A DNA stretch of 64,000 bases from Litoditis marina (lineage: Eukaryota; Nematoda; Chromadorea; Rhabditida; Rhabditidae). Position 1 is the stretch's first letter; each line of letters begins with the position of its first letter. The DNA lies in assembly GCA_964036275.1 (NCBI GenBank), contig OZ038436.1, forward strand, positions 3,434,214 to 3,498,213, written 5' to 3'. This document shows positions 51,452 through 62,994 of this stretch, one piece after another. A model generated the notes under the pieces. It saw only the letters and a list, made by a program, of their open reading frames with translations, had not been told where the DNA came from and did not search any database. The translations under genes and the position numbers were made by a program.

Positions 51452-54400
51452 ACAATTTAGTCTTGTCAATCACTGAAAAGTGCAAATGTCCTAAGATGGC
51501 GGAAGTGTAATGAGAAATAGGGACTCTACGAGGTCACATGCTCTTCGTTATATAACACAGCCGCTTTCTCGTGGTTAGAGAACGAGAGAACGGGCAGAGT
51601 CAGAGAAAGAGAGCACGGCGAATCAGCTGATATGTCTAGCGGAACATGAGACCTACACGGAAGAAAAGCCGCCAGTTTAGCTAAAGGTTCAAAAAGTTAA
51701 AATAAAAAAGTATTAAGTAGAAAAAGTAGTATTTAGTGGAAACCATCTTTACCAAACTAATACAACTCTTATTGCAATGCTTTTAGTGAAACACACGTTT
51801 TTTTTTGAAACCCAATCAAGTTGAGACGAGAAATAAAAACAAATCTCTTTTGTAAGCCAACCAATACGATGTGTAACCGTAGTTTGATCTCTTTTTTTCA
51901 GTTGAAATTCGTACATAATCGCGTGTATTAAGTTCAAACTACAGGTATAGTTCGTTTCACCCATCGATGACTTTCTACAGTAATCTTCCGAATTTTCAAG
52001 CGGGTTTATTCAACCAACAAACAGCATTTTAGACTCACTGTATTCTATGCTTTTAGTGACCAATGTGGACAACAAAATCACGACATTTAGACTATTTCCA
52101 ACGCCTAGAAGATACGAAAACTTGACTTGAAAGTTTTATGATCTTACTGTAGAGGGCTACTGATGCGTGAAACAGTATATAGCTGGTTGGAAATTGCTCG
52201 TTTTGCGATTAGTTGGTTGTAAGGTGTTTGTCAGCAACGCAAGATGCTACTGGTTTCGAATCAAAGTTCAACATCTTATCCGAAAAGTATATGTCCTATG
52301 CGAAATCAGTAAGTTTTAGAGGTTTTCTTAAAACTGGTTATTTTTATGATAGTGGGCGCTAGTTTTCTATCATTTCGTGGCACTCTCTTCCGACAAAAAC
52401 ATTAGGGAGAATGTCCCAAGCTTTCAAAATTGCCAAAACTCAAAATAAAGTGCGCCGAACTCGTACCTAAGACCGATTTTAAACTATCAACTGGGGCAAC
52501 CAGAATAACTCATTCAGAAATAAAACTCATTAAAATATATCTCATTACGAAACAAATCTCATTAAGTATATATTCGTTGAGAAAAGCATAAATCAACTTC
52601 CTTCTTTTTTGGCTTTTTGAAATCCTGACTAAAAATAGGTTAATGAGTTTTAATTCTCAATAAGTTTTGCAGTAATGAGTTTTATTTTTGAATGAGTTTT
52701 TCCTGGTGCCATGAGTTTGAATGAGTTTTTCCTGGTGCCTGGTCAACTGGATCTATTGAAACAATCTATGAAACTACAAACTACATACGATCAAGAGCAA
52801 ACTACATTTCCAATTTATTTGTCTGAAATTTCGGAATTCATCAATCAATAAAATGATAACCAAGCTATAGCGACGCACAGGCAATGGACCAATGCTTCTT
52901 CTTTTCGAATCAAACAAAGAAGTGATAAGACCACCCGTTTTTGACCCCTGCACCCAATTGTATAGTCTGTTCCAGCCATTTATAATCTTGCTAAAACATC
53001 AAGACAAAGTTAAGGTTTTCGAACGTTTCTCGACGGGCATATTGTTCTCAATCGTTCCTACTACTCACACTATAAAGTTTCGAAAAAATACAATACTTAT
53101 GAGAAAAAGATGTCAGAAGTTGAGACAGAAATACAGAACGTATCAGAACGTATATTATAACCTCGTTAAAAAGGAATAAACCGCTTAAAAAGTAATGCTG
53201 AGCGTGTAATAGTGCTGGAAACCGGTTACCCATAGTACTATACTAGTGCCGTATCTGACCTCAGATGTTTCTCAATGACTCAAATACCAAACTGTGGAAC
53301 ACTGGAAGCTCTTAACCGTAAACAGGGTTAAACGATAAGGCATAGATCAATATTGGAGACAGGGGGCACAAAATCGAAAATATAGAACGTAGACAAGAAC
53401 TATTTCGTGAGCAAACTACAAACAACGCTAAAAGACCAAGAAACGTTTATGATAGTTACACAAAATAAAACCAACAAAACACACATATCGCACCAAAAAC
53501 TATCAGAAAAACAGTTTCGTACAACATTTTGATACAATTCGTCACATAAACAGTTCTCTGAAAAGCGTCCTAGAAGTTTACAAAACAGGTCGTGAGATAC
53601 AAAGATACAACGTACAATAAGCATAGATTCACTGGGACCGAAAATTCACGTGAAAGTCACGTGAACCTGTAAAAATACACGAGAATTGAGCAGTGAAACG
53701 TCCAAAGTCTTCCCGATTAACTTATTCAAGAGATCAATAATTAACTAAACAAACACTTCCCCTAGTGATTCCTAAACATGGAAGAAAATACACACAGAAA
53801 CGTGAGCAAATAATTGAACAACTCAAATGGTATGTTCCTACAAGTTTTAAACAACACCTCTAATACACGCAGCGTGATGAAAACAAAGCATGCCTACATT
53901 CGTTTTCGTATTACACTCATTACGTAGAAACCAGTTTTCATTTCCCTAGCTAGGCATGAGATTGCTAGACATACCCATAGGCCTTTTCACGCTAAACGAA
54001 AAGGATGGGTGTAAAATTATTATCATGGGACCAACGTTCAAAAGGCGATGGTTGATGGTTCCCTCACAGTTTTATTGCAATGTATCGAAAAAGCTTATTT
54101 CCAGTTGACAATGGGGGGGGGGGGGGGGGGGTAACGGCTAAAGTAAAATGTCCGAAACCTCACTCGAAACACCAATCTACTTTTCAAAAGATGTGGGCAA
54201 TAGACACAAAAACTGACTGAACTGAACAAATAGTTGCCCTGAAGATCAGTAAATGCCGGGGAGACCGGAATAATCGAGAAAATAACCGGGCGGTTACTTT
54301 TCTACCGGTTACTCATAGGTTTTCGTAGCAGAAAATTACAAAAAATCAAACTATTCAATAATTGATTACTTCTCTAACCGACTGACTAACAATGATAGAT

Positions 54401-54648
54401 TTTCGTGGCAGAAAATAACAAAAGAAACCGAATTATTCGATAATCGGATAGTGCTCTAACCGACTAACGACGAAGCGTGATTGGCGGACTTGAACTGTCA
54501 CAAAACAAAAGTAACCGAATTACTCGCAAAAATAAATCGTATGCGGTCGGTTACTTTCGGTAGCAGAAACTACCTACACAAACGAAGTAATCGGGAAATA
54601 ATAGTTATGTGGTCGGTTACTTTTCCAACCGGTTACTTCTCTAACCGA

Positions 54649-57600
54649 CTAACGATGATGCAGGCTGGCGGTGGGTACTCTAATGTCGTCCGGGTGTCCA
54701 TTTGCGAACAATTCTTCGAAAAACTCGCGATCTTCACACACTTTCGTCTCGTGCTGCTCGAGGTGTTGTGCGGGCACAATGTGAGTCGCATTGTACTTGC
54801 ACATAGCCATATTCGCGAGGCCGGCGGCTTTATCCTCGGCCTGAAACAGTGAAACGCACATACTTCGCACTGATGCATTGTTGGGATAAAACCAGGGGTG
54901 ACTACAAGTTGCACGCGTGCCACATTTTTAGGAGGGGGAGGGGGTCGTAGTAGCCGCAATGGGGTCGAAATTTTGAAAATTATGGTGATTTTTGCCGATT
55001 TTAGTGAAAATCTCGCAATTTTGAAGAATAATTTCGTATTTTTCGGCGAATTTCTATTTTTTAAGAGGGAGGGGTCGTATCGGTGGTAGGGTCGGTGAAC
55101 TTTTTGGTCACCCCTGGATAACACGTAGGGCGACTTTGTCGGATGGTAAAGCGACAAAATCACCCTACGTTGTATCCCATCAGTTCATTGATTCACCCGT
55201 TTTCTTTAAAACTGGAATTTTAAATAAGTCCCCGGGGCAAACAAGAGAAGAGAAGAGAGGTAAGTTTTCTCTCTCTTTTCACACTTTTCACAATCACTCT
55301 TGCATAAAACCTGTATATTTCTATTAAAATAACGGGGTTAAATGTTTAAATAATTTAAACTTTAAAGAAGACACCTTTTCGTAGAATAGATAGACCCTAC
55401 TAGTGTGAGCATGTACAGTACACTGTACACATCGCTCACAATATGTCATATTCATATACAAATACATGAATGTGTTGACTAACTATTCTAACTCAAACGT
55501 AGAACGACATTGTTGGATGCTCCAACAAATCACTCGCTTTACTTTTAAATGGGGAATTTGGTTAGGTATCAGAATCAGAACTTCATCAAAAGTCACACTT
55601 TTGTGGTGAAAACGTAATCTTCTACCCTGTTCTGTAATTTGGTTGCTCAGGTAAAACACCTGTGGCCGTATGCACCAATATTTTTGAGAACATTCCCATT
55701 GGAACGTAGAATAGTGTTCCCAAATGGAAACGTTCCCAGTGGGAACGCTTCCCGCCACTTTGTTAGGCACGAAGCGATGGGAACGTTTCCATTGTTTTGA
55801 GAACGATTTGTTGGCGCATTTCTCGTGTATGATGGCGCGAAACATTCCAATCAATTTCAGTGCGCAATAAGGTCGCCACACTCACAAGTATGTTCTAAAA
55901 ATACTGTAAACACAACTCACAGTAGCGCCAACCACTTCGAATACGTTCTGCTGTGAATGCGACATATTGGGAGGACCTGAAATCACATCTTAGTAAATTT
56001 GTCCAAATTGGCAGAAAAATCGAAAAAACAGACTACTTTTTCGACAGAACAGAGAAAATGTTTCTATACTTGATGAAAAATCATTACAATTTTCAGTATT
56101 TTCACGTGTAAATGTCTGAAAATGAACTCTTCTTTTTCTGTCGAATGGTCGAACCTTACTGGGTATGTCAGTAAATTTTGATAGTCACACATTACTGGTG
56201 TGCGTCTGAAACACACATCCATACTCCAGAATGTACGACTATACAACTATACTACAAAAGGGAGTATGTTTTATAGTCAAACACGTGAAAATTAATGATT
56301 TTGCATAATGTTAATGAAATGAAAAACAAAAGACAAACTTTCTTGTTTTTTTGTCGAGAAGTAGTGCATTTTTCGCATTTATTTCCGTTTTTTTTCATCC
56401 AAATACGTTAAACATCATGAGGTCACATGCACATCAAAAACCGACCAGTTTTCCCGAAAATATGAAATTCTTTCCGACACAAAATTATGAAACTGACGGT
56501 CTAAACCACGAAAAACGTGTTGCTTTTTGAGAAAACATTAGCATTATGCATACCCCAGTAAAGTTGCCCGAATAGCTAGAAAAAATGACATAACGGGCTA
56601 CTTTAACGAGAAAATGTATCAATTTTTGATGCAAAACATCAACTTTCACCATACCCTAAATGCCTCAGAGTTGTGACTTTTTCAAACAGGGGGTTTTGCC
56701 CCCCCCCCCCCCCAGCCATTATAAGGGGGTTTTGCCCCAAATTTAGAAAATCGCTAAAAAAGACAATTTTTGAGGGGGGGGGGGGGGGGGGGTTTTGCCC
56801 AAATCTTCGGACCAAAAACAGGGGGTTTTTTCTCAAAACGCTGAGCATTTAGGGTATGACTTTCACGTGTTTGAGTATGAAAACGGACTCATTTTTGAGT
56901 AGTTGGAGGTAGGACTTCACCCTCACTGGTGTGTGGACATATAAACTAACCGGCATTATCTCTGTGATACCGCTGTTGCTGTTGATAACCGCCGCGCCCA
57001 TTGTTCATATTCCCGCGATTGTTATAACTGAAAGAAAAACATGTGATATGTGAATAATTGAAAAACGATACAAAATAAATTGATAACGCGACTTCACTAA
57101 CGGTATGGAGGAACAAAAACGTTTTTAGTTTTTACACTTATGTGTTTTAAAGTAAGACGTATACGATTATGTGGACCAATCCCGTGTCAACGGTCCTTTA
57201 AACTGCAATTGAAAAATTTATTTCAGTTCAAAGGACTGAAGTGTTGAGATTGGACCACATAATCGTCCTTCTTTAAAATTAAATAGATATTCTCGTTTTC
57301 AGGTTGCAGAAAACCGTTTTTCGACTTCTTATAGCTATTCAGACTACTTTACTGGGCTATACGAGCAACAACACCTCTTGCTTCTTGGGCTAAGCGCATA
57401 CACCAGTATGGTCCGACTAAGCGACAAAAAGTAATCAGTTTTCAGATGTAAACACGTGAAAATTCAGGATTTTTCATCAAAAGTAGAGCGATTTTCATCT
57501 TTTCGGCGGAAAAGTAGTCCGTTTTGCGATTTTTTCTGACTATTCGGACAACCTTGCTGGTGTATGGCTGAGCGGGACTACCGAATTTCATACAAAATCA

Positions 57601-58371
57601 GCTATAATTATAATCTTACTGAAAGTAGTTAAATGTCGCCGTTTGGGGAAGTTGTGAAACGAGAAAACATTGAGGGAATTAGAGATCATTGGCGGTGTAT
57701 GTTTCCCTTCAATAACGATAAATGACAGATAATTATTAGTAATTCTGCTCACCCTTGTTGATGATGATGATGCTGCGACATGATTGGCCCACGCGGATCT
57801 TCTTTCGCTCTGAAACATTCAAATGCAGACTTTTCTGTAGGAGAACACGAGTGGTCATAATCTTATAATCATCAATCTCCGACAGGCAAAACATTTTTTC
57901 GAGGAAAGGAGATCACAGTAACCAGGCGATTTATACATGCAATTCGGTTGCATGTGTATTGTGTACACAATCAACTATAGGTTGCTTTTAAGTGCAACCA
58001 AATTTGTAAACAGTGAGACTTTTGGTTATGTAATTTGGTTGCATTTGATATGCAACTAATAGTTTTCTACACATGCAACCGGGCTGAATTTTGATAGCAT
58101 GTGTTATTGCCTCAACAACAGTGTGTAGGTGATAACTATTGAGAGATTGAGACGCGGTATGCGATATAAGTTATTTTTTCCAACTTAGGGGTTAGGTGAA
58201 ATGAGAAACCAGGGATACATCAACAATACCAGTAAGAGAACAGTCATAGTATAACTTGATAAGAAACATACCACTATCTGGCGAAACTGTGACCTCAAAA
58301 CCGTAAGTGTAAAAGTGAGGTGAGAGCGAAAATCATACTTTGTAGGACGGTACTTTCTGTTGGCACCGATG
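54649..58371 (-). CDS. CHHC-type zinc finger protein (GTSF1/U11-48K-like), partial 5' end
   Basis: Exons in order: 58339-58371 (33 nt, least certain), 57753-57809, 56951-57027, 55921-55976, 54649-54840. All borders are GT-AG and all phases agree. The product runs from a basic start (GANRKYRPTKAKEDPRGP) through a His/Gln/Gly/Arg-rich linker (HHHHQQ, NNRGNMNNGRGGYQQQQRYH) to the last exon. There C-KYNAT-H-IVPAQHLEQ-H-ETKV-C fits the C-x5-H-x9-H-x3/4-C finger of the CHHC family. Family members bind RNA: GTSF1 aids Piwi/Argonaute pathways, U11-48K binds the 5' splice site in the minor spliceosome, and TRM13 methylates tRNA. Which applies is not decided; only one finger is seen, where GTSF1 has two, and the true start and any first finger were not found upstream. 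Confidence 0.7.
54850..55110. repeat. Intron repeat with GGAGGGGGAGGGGGTCG
   Basis: CACCCCTGG-type ends in inverted orientation (CCAGGGGTGACTACAAG near 54891 and TTGGTCACCCCTGGATA near 55105) enclose about 220 bp in an intron of the CHHC gene. Looks like a MITE. Open frames here have no motif. Confidence 0.5.
55839..55846 (-). promoter_or_regulatory. AATGTTTC motif in a CHHC gene intron
   Basis: Minus strand: ATTGATTGGAATGTTTCGCG then CCATCATACACG. The GCGC after the core is shared with 26816 and 51198; no clear TATA box. Confidence 0.35.
55990..56200. mobile_element. MITE of the CTTACTGGTGTATG family, diverged copy
   Basis: GACTACTTTTTCGACAGAAC, TTTTCACGTGTAAATGTCTG, CGAACCTTACTGGGTATG in the family order. 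In a CHHC gene intron. Confidence 0.65.
56560..56945. mobile_element. MITE split by a second, homopolymer-rich MITE
   Basis: The outer element (CCCAGTAAAGTTGCCCGAAT ... CTTCACCCTCACTGGTGTG) belongs to the CTTACTGGTGTATG family. It is interrupted at 56650-56865 by an element with inverted ends CATACCCTAAATGC / GCATTTAGGGTATG, which carries a 16-C run near 56700 and an 18-G run near 56775 next to repeated GGGGGTTTTGCCC. Confidence 0.75.
57155..57270. mobile_element. Short palindromic MITE
   Basis: ACGATTATGTGGACCAATC (about 57162) and its complement GATTGGACCACATAATCG (about 57249) flank about 65 bp with CGGTCCTTTAAA and TTCAAAGGACTGAAG. A half copy is at 59349-59400 (GATTATTTGGACCAGTC, CGGTCCTTTAAAG). 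Confidence 0.8.
57400..57575. mobile_element. MITE of the CTTACTGGTGTATG family, inverted copy
   Basis: ACACCAGTATGGTCCGACTA ... ACAACCTTGCTGGTGTATGG; the inverted terminal repeats are clearest here. Opposite orientation to 48970-49142. In a CHHC gene intron. Confidence 0.82.
57812..57819 (-). promoter_or_regulatory. AATGTTTC motif at a CHHC exon acceptor
   Basis: Minus strand GTCTGCATTTGAATGTTTCAG directly before the exon 57753-57809. Like 48701 it doubles as a splice acceptor. Confidence 0.2.
57925..58095. repeat. GGTTGCA/TGCAACC cluster
   Basis: Alternating GGTTGCAT and ATGCAACC words (about seven) with outer ends ACATGCAATTCGGTTGCATG and ACATGCAACCGGG, forming several possible hairpins. 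A small palindromic element is likely. Confidence 0.6.
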
Positions 58372-58867
58372 CTAAGAACAATAGGAGAAAACATGTTTTA
58401 ACTTAAGCGGTAAATCAAAACTCGTGTTATTTTCTCATTGCACAGACGTAAAATAAAATAAAAAGATACTGCCCTAAGCCGTAGTTATATTTGAAGCATG
58501 CCAACTGCTACTCGCCAACCTGAACATCATAGAGTGCATATCGTGAATGTGACTACATATAACAAAAACTAAAAATAGAACAAAAAAAAAAGAAAGTAAG
58601 GAAGGGGTTTCATTTGAAATATTCGGACGTGTCACTAAAAATAGACCGCATTCACGTATGAAACTTCGACCACTACGCGGGAATCAAAGTAACCACAGTC
58701 CAATTGGCTCTTTCTAGCGTTTGCTGTGTTTTTGCTTTGAGGTATTTGTGAACTACCTCTCGTAGTTGAAGAAAAAAGGACTCGACTCATATTCTTTTGG
58801 AGGTAGTCTGTGAGAAAAGTATCCTTATTATGTAATAAAAAGACAAGAAACGAAAGTAATGCGCTCC

Positions 58868-58875
58868 AATGTTTC
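58868..58875 (+). promoter_or_regulatory. AATGTTTC motif with upstream AATGCGCT
   Basis: Plus strand AATGCGCTCCAATGTTTCAC then TCCACTGATAGG. Same upstream word as at 15133. Confidence 0.4.
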
Positions 58876-59526
58876 ACTCCACTGATAGGTCAGTCACGCA
58901 GTTCTATACTAACCAAGTGTTTTTGTAACGTGACCGGGCAACGATCATTTAAGATTGTCTCACAGGTATCCGGTAAGTAACCTGACGCTACGTTCCTGTT
59001 CCGAAAGTGCATTAATATGTTTTTGAACAAGTTGTAGTTCACAGTGGAGAGCAGTCATTGGAAAAGTTCGAATGTGTACGGTAGAAGCCTGAGTGACAAT
59101 GGTACGCACTATAACTGTCTAGAAGACCGGTAACATTGGCGCCACATTTGGGCGATTAGCAAGCTACAAAAGCAAAAGAGTATCCTCTAGTATCCCTATA
59201 GTTCAGGTAAGTGAGAAACGAGGATAGGACAAAAAAAAAGAAAGAGAAATTGTAAAGAAACGGGTTACAGTTTCAATTCAGTTACGAATGGCATATCACT
59301 CTTTAAAGATTTGATAGAGTTGTTACTGTTTTATCAGGCTCAAAGAAGGATGATTATTTGGACCAGTCCCGACGCTTCGGTCCTTTAAAGGGGGACAGAA
59401 AGGAAAGTTAATATGAAAGAGCTTATCAAAAGAAACCGATAAGTATAACTTTTAACTCGAACTGACGAACCTAATAATGCATACGGTTGACACGTGTTTG
59501 CCTGTTTTGGCGCGCGCAACGTTATA

Positions 59527-59550
59527 TTTAGGTACCCCGGGGTACCTAAA
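59527..59550. other. Perfect 24-bp palindrome
   Basis: The half-site TTTAGGTACCCC is followed immediately by its exact reverse complement, so the 24 bases are fully self-complementary, centred on CCCCGGGG. No loop. It could be the fused ends of a small element or a binding site for a dimer. Confidence 0.9.
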
Positions 59551-59794
59551 CTTGCTTTTCTTTCAGTACCCCTTTAACCTCGAGAACTTATCACAATTCA
59601 ACGGTATTTCAGGGAAAAACTGCCTAGAGCAACTTTCTTTGTTCCTGATAATTCATTGAAATATACCAATTTATCGTATTCGGTAACTTTTTCTTCCTTA
59701 CATACTATCTGTGAAACATAGGAGTCACTGCTCTAAACGCATGAGAACCCCGAATTGAGAGTGGAGAGATCATCGTTTGCGAAAACTGCATGAG

Positions 59795-59942
59795 AAGGTC
59801 CGGTTACCTAGAAACTAACGGTGAAAATCACATTTTGCATTGTAAAAACAGGTAATCACTCATTCGTTTTCGGTTACCTACTGAGGTAACCTGAAAAAAG
59901 GTTACCGAACATCCGTCAGGTTACCAAAAAAACCCGGTGCAC
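59795..59942. mobile_element. GGTTACC-type MITE, partial
   Basis: TCCGGTTACCTAGAAACTAA ... GGTTACCAAAAAAACCCGG, with CGGTGAAAATCACATTTTGC as in the 45537 and 49648 copies. Left end missing. Confidence 0.75.
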
Positions 59943-60381
59943 GCTTCCTAATTGGAGTGGGTGACGATTAAGCTCAAAAGCATTAAGCCACAGCCTATAC
60001 CTCAGGTTTATACATCAACAACAAGTTCAAATTGTTACAATGGGTAGTTTATGAGAATAAACTATCTTTGGGAAAGTTTGGATAGAAACAACTCATGCAA
60101 TTTTCACTAAGAAACATCCGCTCAATGAGTTTAAGCTTAATCGTCACCTACACTTCATTGGAATGCTAATTTTACGTGACCATTCAAGTTGCACCTAGTA
60201 TATTTCCCTCAACTTGGAATTGGTCGACTATCGAACAAATTCACTTGGGAGCCGATTACTTCAGTAATTTTCCGATATTATTGGTTTTTTCTAATTCACT
60301 TATTTATATCTGATTGTGAATATGGCATCATTCATTGATGTTGAGGTTACTAACAATTTTAGGTCTGCGTTCATCTGCTTG

Positions 60382-60389
60382 AATGTTTC
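60382..60389 (+). promoter_or_regulatory. AATGTTTC motif
   Basis: Plus strand TCATCTGCTTGAATGTTTCA then GTGCGGTGATATAG. It lies inside a 63-codon minus-strand frame, so it might be a chance match. Confidence 0.25.
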
Positions 60390-60871
60390 AGTGCGGTGAT
60401 ATAGAAGTGCTGGTTGCAAATCTTCTGCTCGTCTGAAAATAAATCTCAAATTGTAAATAATAAAGACAGCTCCTCCCTCTCTCAAGAACATTGTTGTGCA
60501 TCATTCTATTCTTTTTTTCTACATGTTTTCGGTTCCTCTCTAATTATTGAATGGTCAAAAAAGGAAGAGGAATTCAAGATAATATAGTCCATTTCATCCC
60601 CACTGAGACTCATTGGCAGCGTGCCAAGATTTGCTGATGACTACTTCGTCTTAGTGCAAACATAAGTACTCTTGAGACATTTTTCATGTCCCTATGGAAC
60701 TGAACAACACCTAACAGAGATTCGCTTATTTTGAAATACTCCAAAGTGGTGACATTTGTAATATTCATAGGCACACTGCCGAGTAGGAATGAACGGAACT
60801 ATATAGTCGCCATTTTTCCCATAAAAACAGCAGAGGGTTCAATTGATTGAGCGATGCGGGGCGAGCGGTCA

Positions 60872-61040
60872 TTTATTATCTGCCAGCAGTTGAGAGAGTG
60901 TGTAGATCAATGATACGCAGACGAACTGGCCGCTCGCCAAACCCCGTCCCATACAAATTCGATGGTATGGTGTCCACAACGGGTTGACAAATTCTATAAC
61001 AGGCCTTCGTTCTTCTACTCAACTGAAAATACTGCAAGGG
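60872..61040 (-). CDS. Possible terminal exon of an unknown gene
   Basis: The minus strand reads QYFQLSRRTKACYRICQPVV, then DTIPSNLYGTGFGERPVRLR and IIDLHTLSTAGR to TAA at 60876, which overlaps an AATAAA (60872-60877). Upstream CAG/TTTCAG acceptors are at about 61025-61035. Composition is protein-like and locally GC-richer. No family recognised; a transposon gene remnant is equally possible. No upstream exon could be joined with confidence (a 70-codon frame at 61349-61561 is one candidate). Confidence 0.3.
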
Positions 61041-61109
61041 AAAGATGATATCTGAATTATTCTTGATTTTACTGGTGAAGTTTGAAGTCGTGTTTCGAAA
61101 TATTCCCAT

Positions 61110-62990
61110 TGCAATAGACCAACCTGCGTTACCTCAAACCTACGCTATTTCTATTTATTCATTTATTGATTTATTTATTCATCTACATCAAAAAAATGTG
61201 GCACTTGCTCATCAGACACGGCGTTTAACACAATACATTCAGTTTCTGTGAAGTCACAGGCAACCGAGCGATCGCCGCAACGCGTCGAATGGAGCGCGAT
61301 TTCACTGCGCCGCAAAATTTTAATTTACGTGATTTCGATCGACGATCATTATTCTATATGATTCTTCTCTCTCTTAAACAAGAATAATTTTACGCTTTCA
61401 TGTATACCATAACAGTTATATAAGATACATAGCTTTTCCTTATTATAGAGCTTTTCTTTGTGCACCAAATCCGCATCAGCGCTTAGCTCGAAAAACACGT
61501 CAGCGATGGGCTCTTTCCGCAAAAATTCGCTTTGGGAAATTTCGAAACCCGGTCGACGCACAAGGCAACCTATTCCGAAAATTTAGCCGAGTTTAAACGC
61601 CGTGCAGAGAATAAGAAGCAAATAGAGAGATAGTTGAAGCCATAAAATTTTCAATGGTTCAATGGTTCACAGTTCACTTTTTATACGATGTTGGATCGGA
61701 GAGGGTAGAACATTGTTATTTGAATATAAATTATTCCCTATAGTTTATACCCACCGAGATATGAGATATGCGAAATAGTGTGTGAAGCGAGTGACGCAGG
61801 ATGGGCTGAATGTTGGGGGATATTCCAGCCTATGTACTCAGTGTAGAGCCAGAACATTTTCAAACATTTGTTTGTATCCATTCAGTAAATTTCGGAATTA
61901 GTTCGAGTCTCCTATTTCTAACATTCTAGAAATATAACAGCGGTAGAAATGCTATCTTCATCATTAAACAAACTACTACTATTCCAGGCGTATAGTATGT
62001 ATTGATAGAAGTGAATAACCTGACGAATATAGAAAAATGGAACAAATATGTAAAAGACTTAAATGTGTTTTCTGATTTACAATAACCTGGCATTTAACTA
62101 TCGTTATTATGGTGTCCTCCATGATTTAAGAAGGTCACGAAACATTGCGGTGCGCTTGATTACGAACATTTTGCATTGCTTTTGGAATAACAATAGTCCA
62201 ATAGCTCCTGTGAAAAATGGTCGCGACTCTATCACATTTTCCGTTTACGGACAACTTGTCCCCGCGTTGCGTGCGACAACTCGTCCCAGCCCAGAAATCG
62301 CTCAAACTCTGAAGTTGAAAACCGAGCTGTTTACCAAGGTTTGCCGAAAACCCAAGTTGTTAATCAAGGTATCAGACTTTTCACCGAGAACTTGGTGCAC
62401 AATTGTGCACCAATCTCTTATTTCACAACTCGATATCAACTAGTGACCAATTTAGTGGAGCGAACCTTGGTAAACAACTCGGGTTTCAATTTCAGAAAAT
62501 TAGCCTAAACCTTACAAGTCAAACTAGTGACTAAGTTATATTTCATGAATGAAACCGTAGGTAGGTAAGTTCAGAAATAGAAAACAATTGGAAATCACAA
62601 AGATAGACCATATTTTGCTATAATTATCATAAATTTAGTAAGTTTCTTGTTTTATCTCCAATATATGATGACTAAACACATTTTTCGGATGTTCAATTGT
62701 ATTCTATAATAAGCATAAAACGTTAGAATAAATAAATTCACTTCGCAATCAGATTTTTAGCGAGTTTTGGGGTCAAACATAGGGGACGAGTTGTCGCATG
62801 TTGAGGGACGAGTTGTCGCCGAATCCAGATTTTCCCCACACTTCTAGATCTTCAGTCACTCTACCTTATTGTTCATCGTCTCCATGGTTCGTATTGCTGA
62901 GTTAGGACAATGTACGGTTACTCGCTGGTCCGTTTTCCCAACAGGAATGCGTGTTCGCAAGCAGTCGTCTTCCCCCTCCCTTCAAGCTGC
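61110..62990. other. Non-coding stretch
   Basis: An ATTTATTCAT...AAATGTGGCACT retroelement end lies at 61160-61205. TGCGACAACTCGTCCC (62268) and its complement GGGACGAGTTGTCGCA (62784) form an inverted pair 500 bp apart, with a second GGGACGAGTTGTCG at 62802. One AATGTTTC motif at 62139. A 126-codon plus-strand frame at 62063-62443 has no recognised motif and is not called. Confidence 0.5.
62139..62146 (-). promoter_or_regulatory. AATGTTTC motif, extended match to 63912
   Basis: Minus strand: AATGTTCGTAATCAAGCGC, ACCG, core, GTGACCTTCTTAAATC. The upstream AATGTTCGT and the GTGA after the core are shared with 63912, with an AT-rich box 8 bases downstream. Confidence 0.45.
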
Positions 62991-62994
62991 TAAT

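Larger units (their letters stand above)
50355..54640. other. Intergenic stretch between rab-7 and the CHHC gene
   Basis: Mostly unique AT-rich DNA with no supported gene. It has a GA-rich tract (50840-51050), three AATGTTTC motifs (50412, 51198, 51444), a block resembling 27140-27270 (52030-52190), a 28-bp direct repeat with TGAGTTTTTCCTGGTGCC (52690-52740), and a run of 19 G (54113-54131). A 95-codon plus-strand frame (52892-53179) is not supported. 54270-54640 holds three diverged repeats of ACCGGTTACTTCTCTAACCG type next to the CHHC gene's end. Confidence 0.55.
58400..60870. other. Non-coding stretch
   Basis: No supported gene. Contains AATGTTTC motifs at 58868 and 60382, a perfect palindrome at 59527, half of a short MITE (59349-59400), a GGTTACC element (59795-59942) and TTGGCAGCGTGCCAA at 60613. 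An 80-codon minus-strand frame at 58635-58877 might hold an upstream exon of the CHHC gene, but I could not place splice sites. Confidence 0.5.

Noticed and set aside
54633..55163. 176-codon minus-strand frame overlapping the CHHC exon
   Set aside because: It runs in a different frame through intron repeat sequence; the CHHC frame has the conserved motif.
55483..55881. 132-codon minus-strand frame in a CHHC gene intron
   Set aside because: No motif and no fitting splice sites; it contains GGGAACG inverted words that look repetitive.
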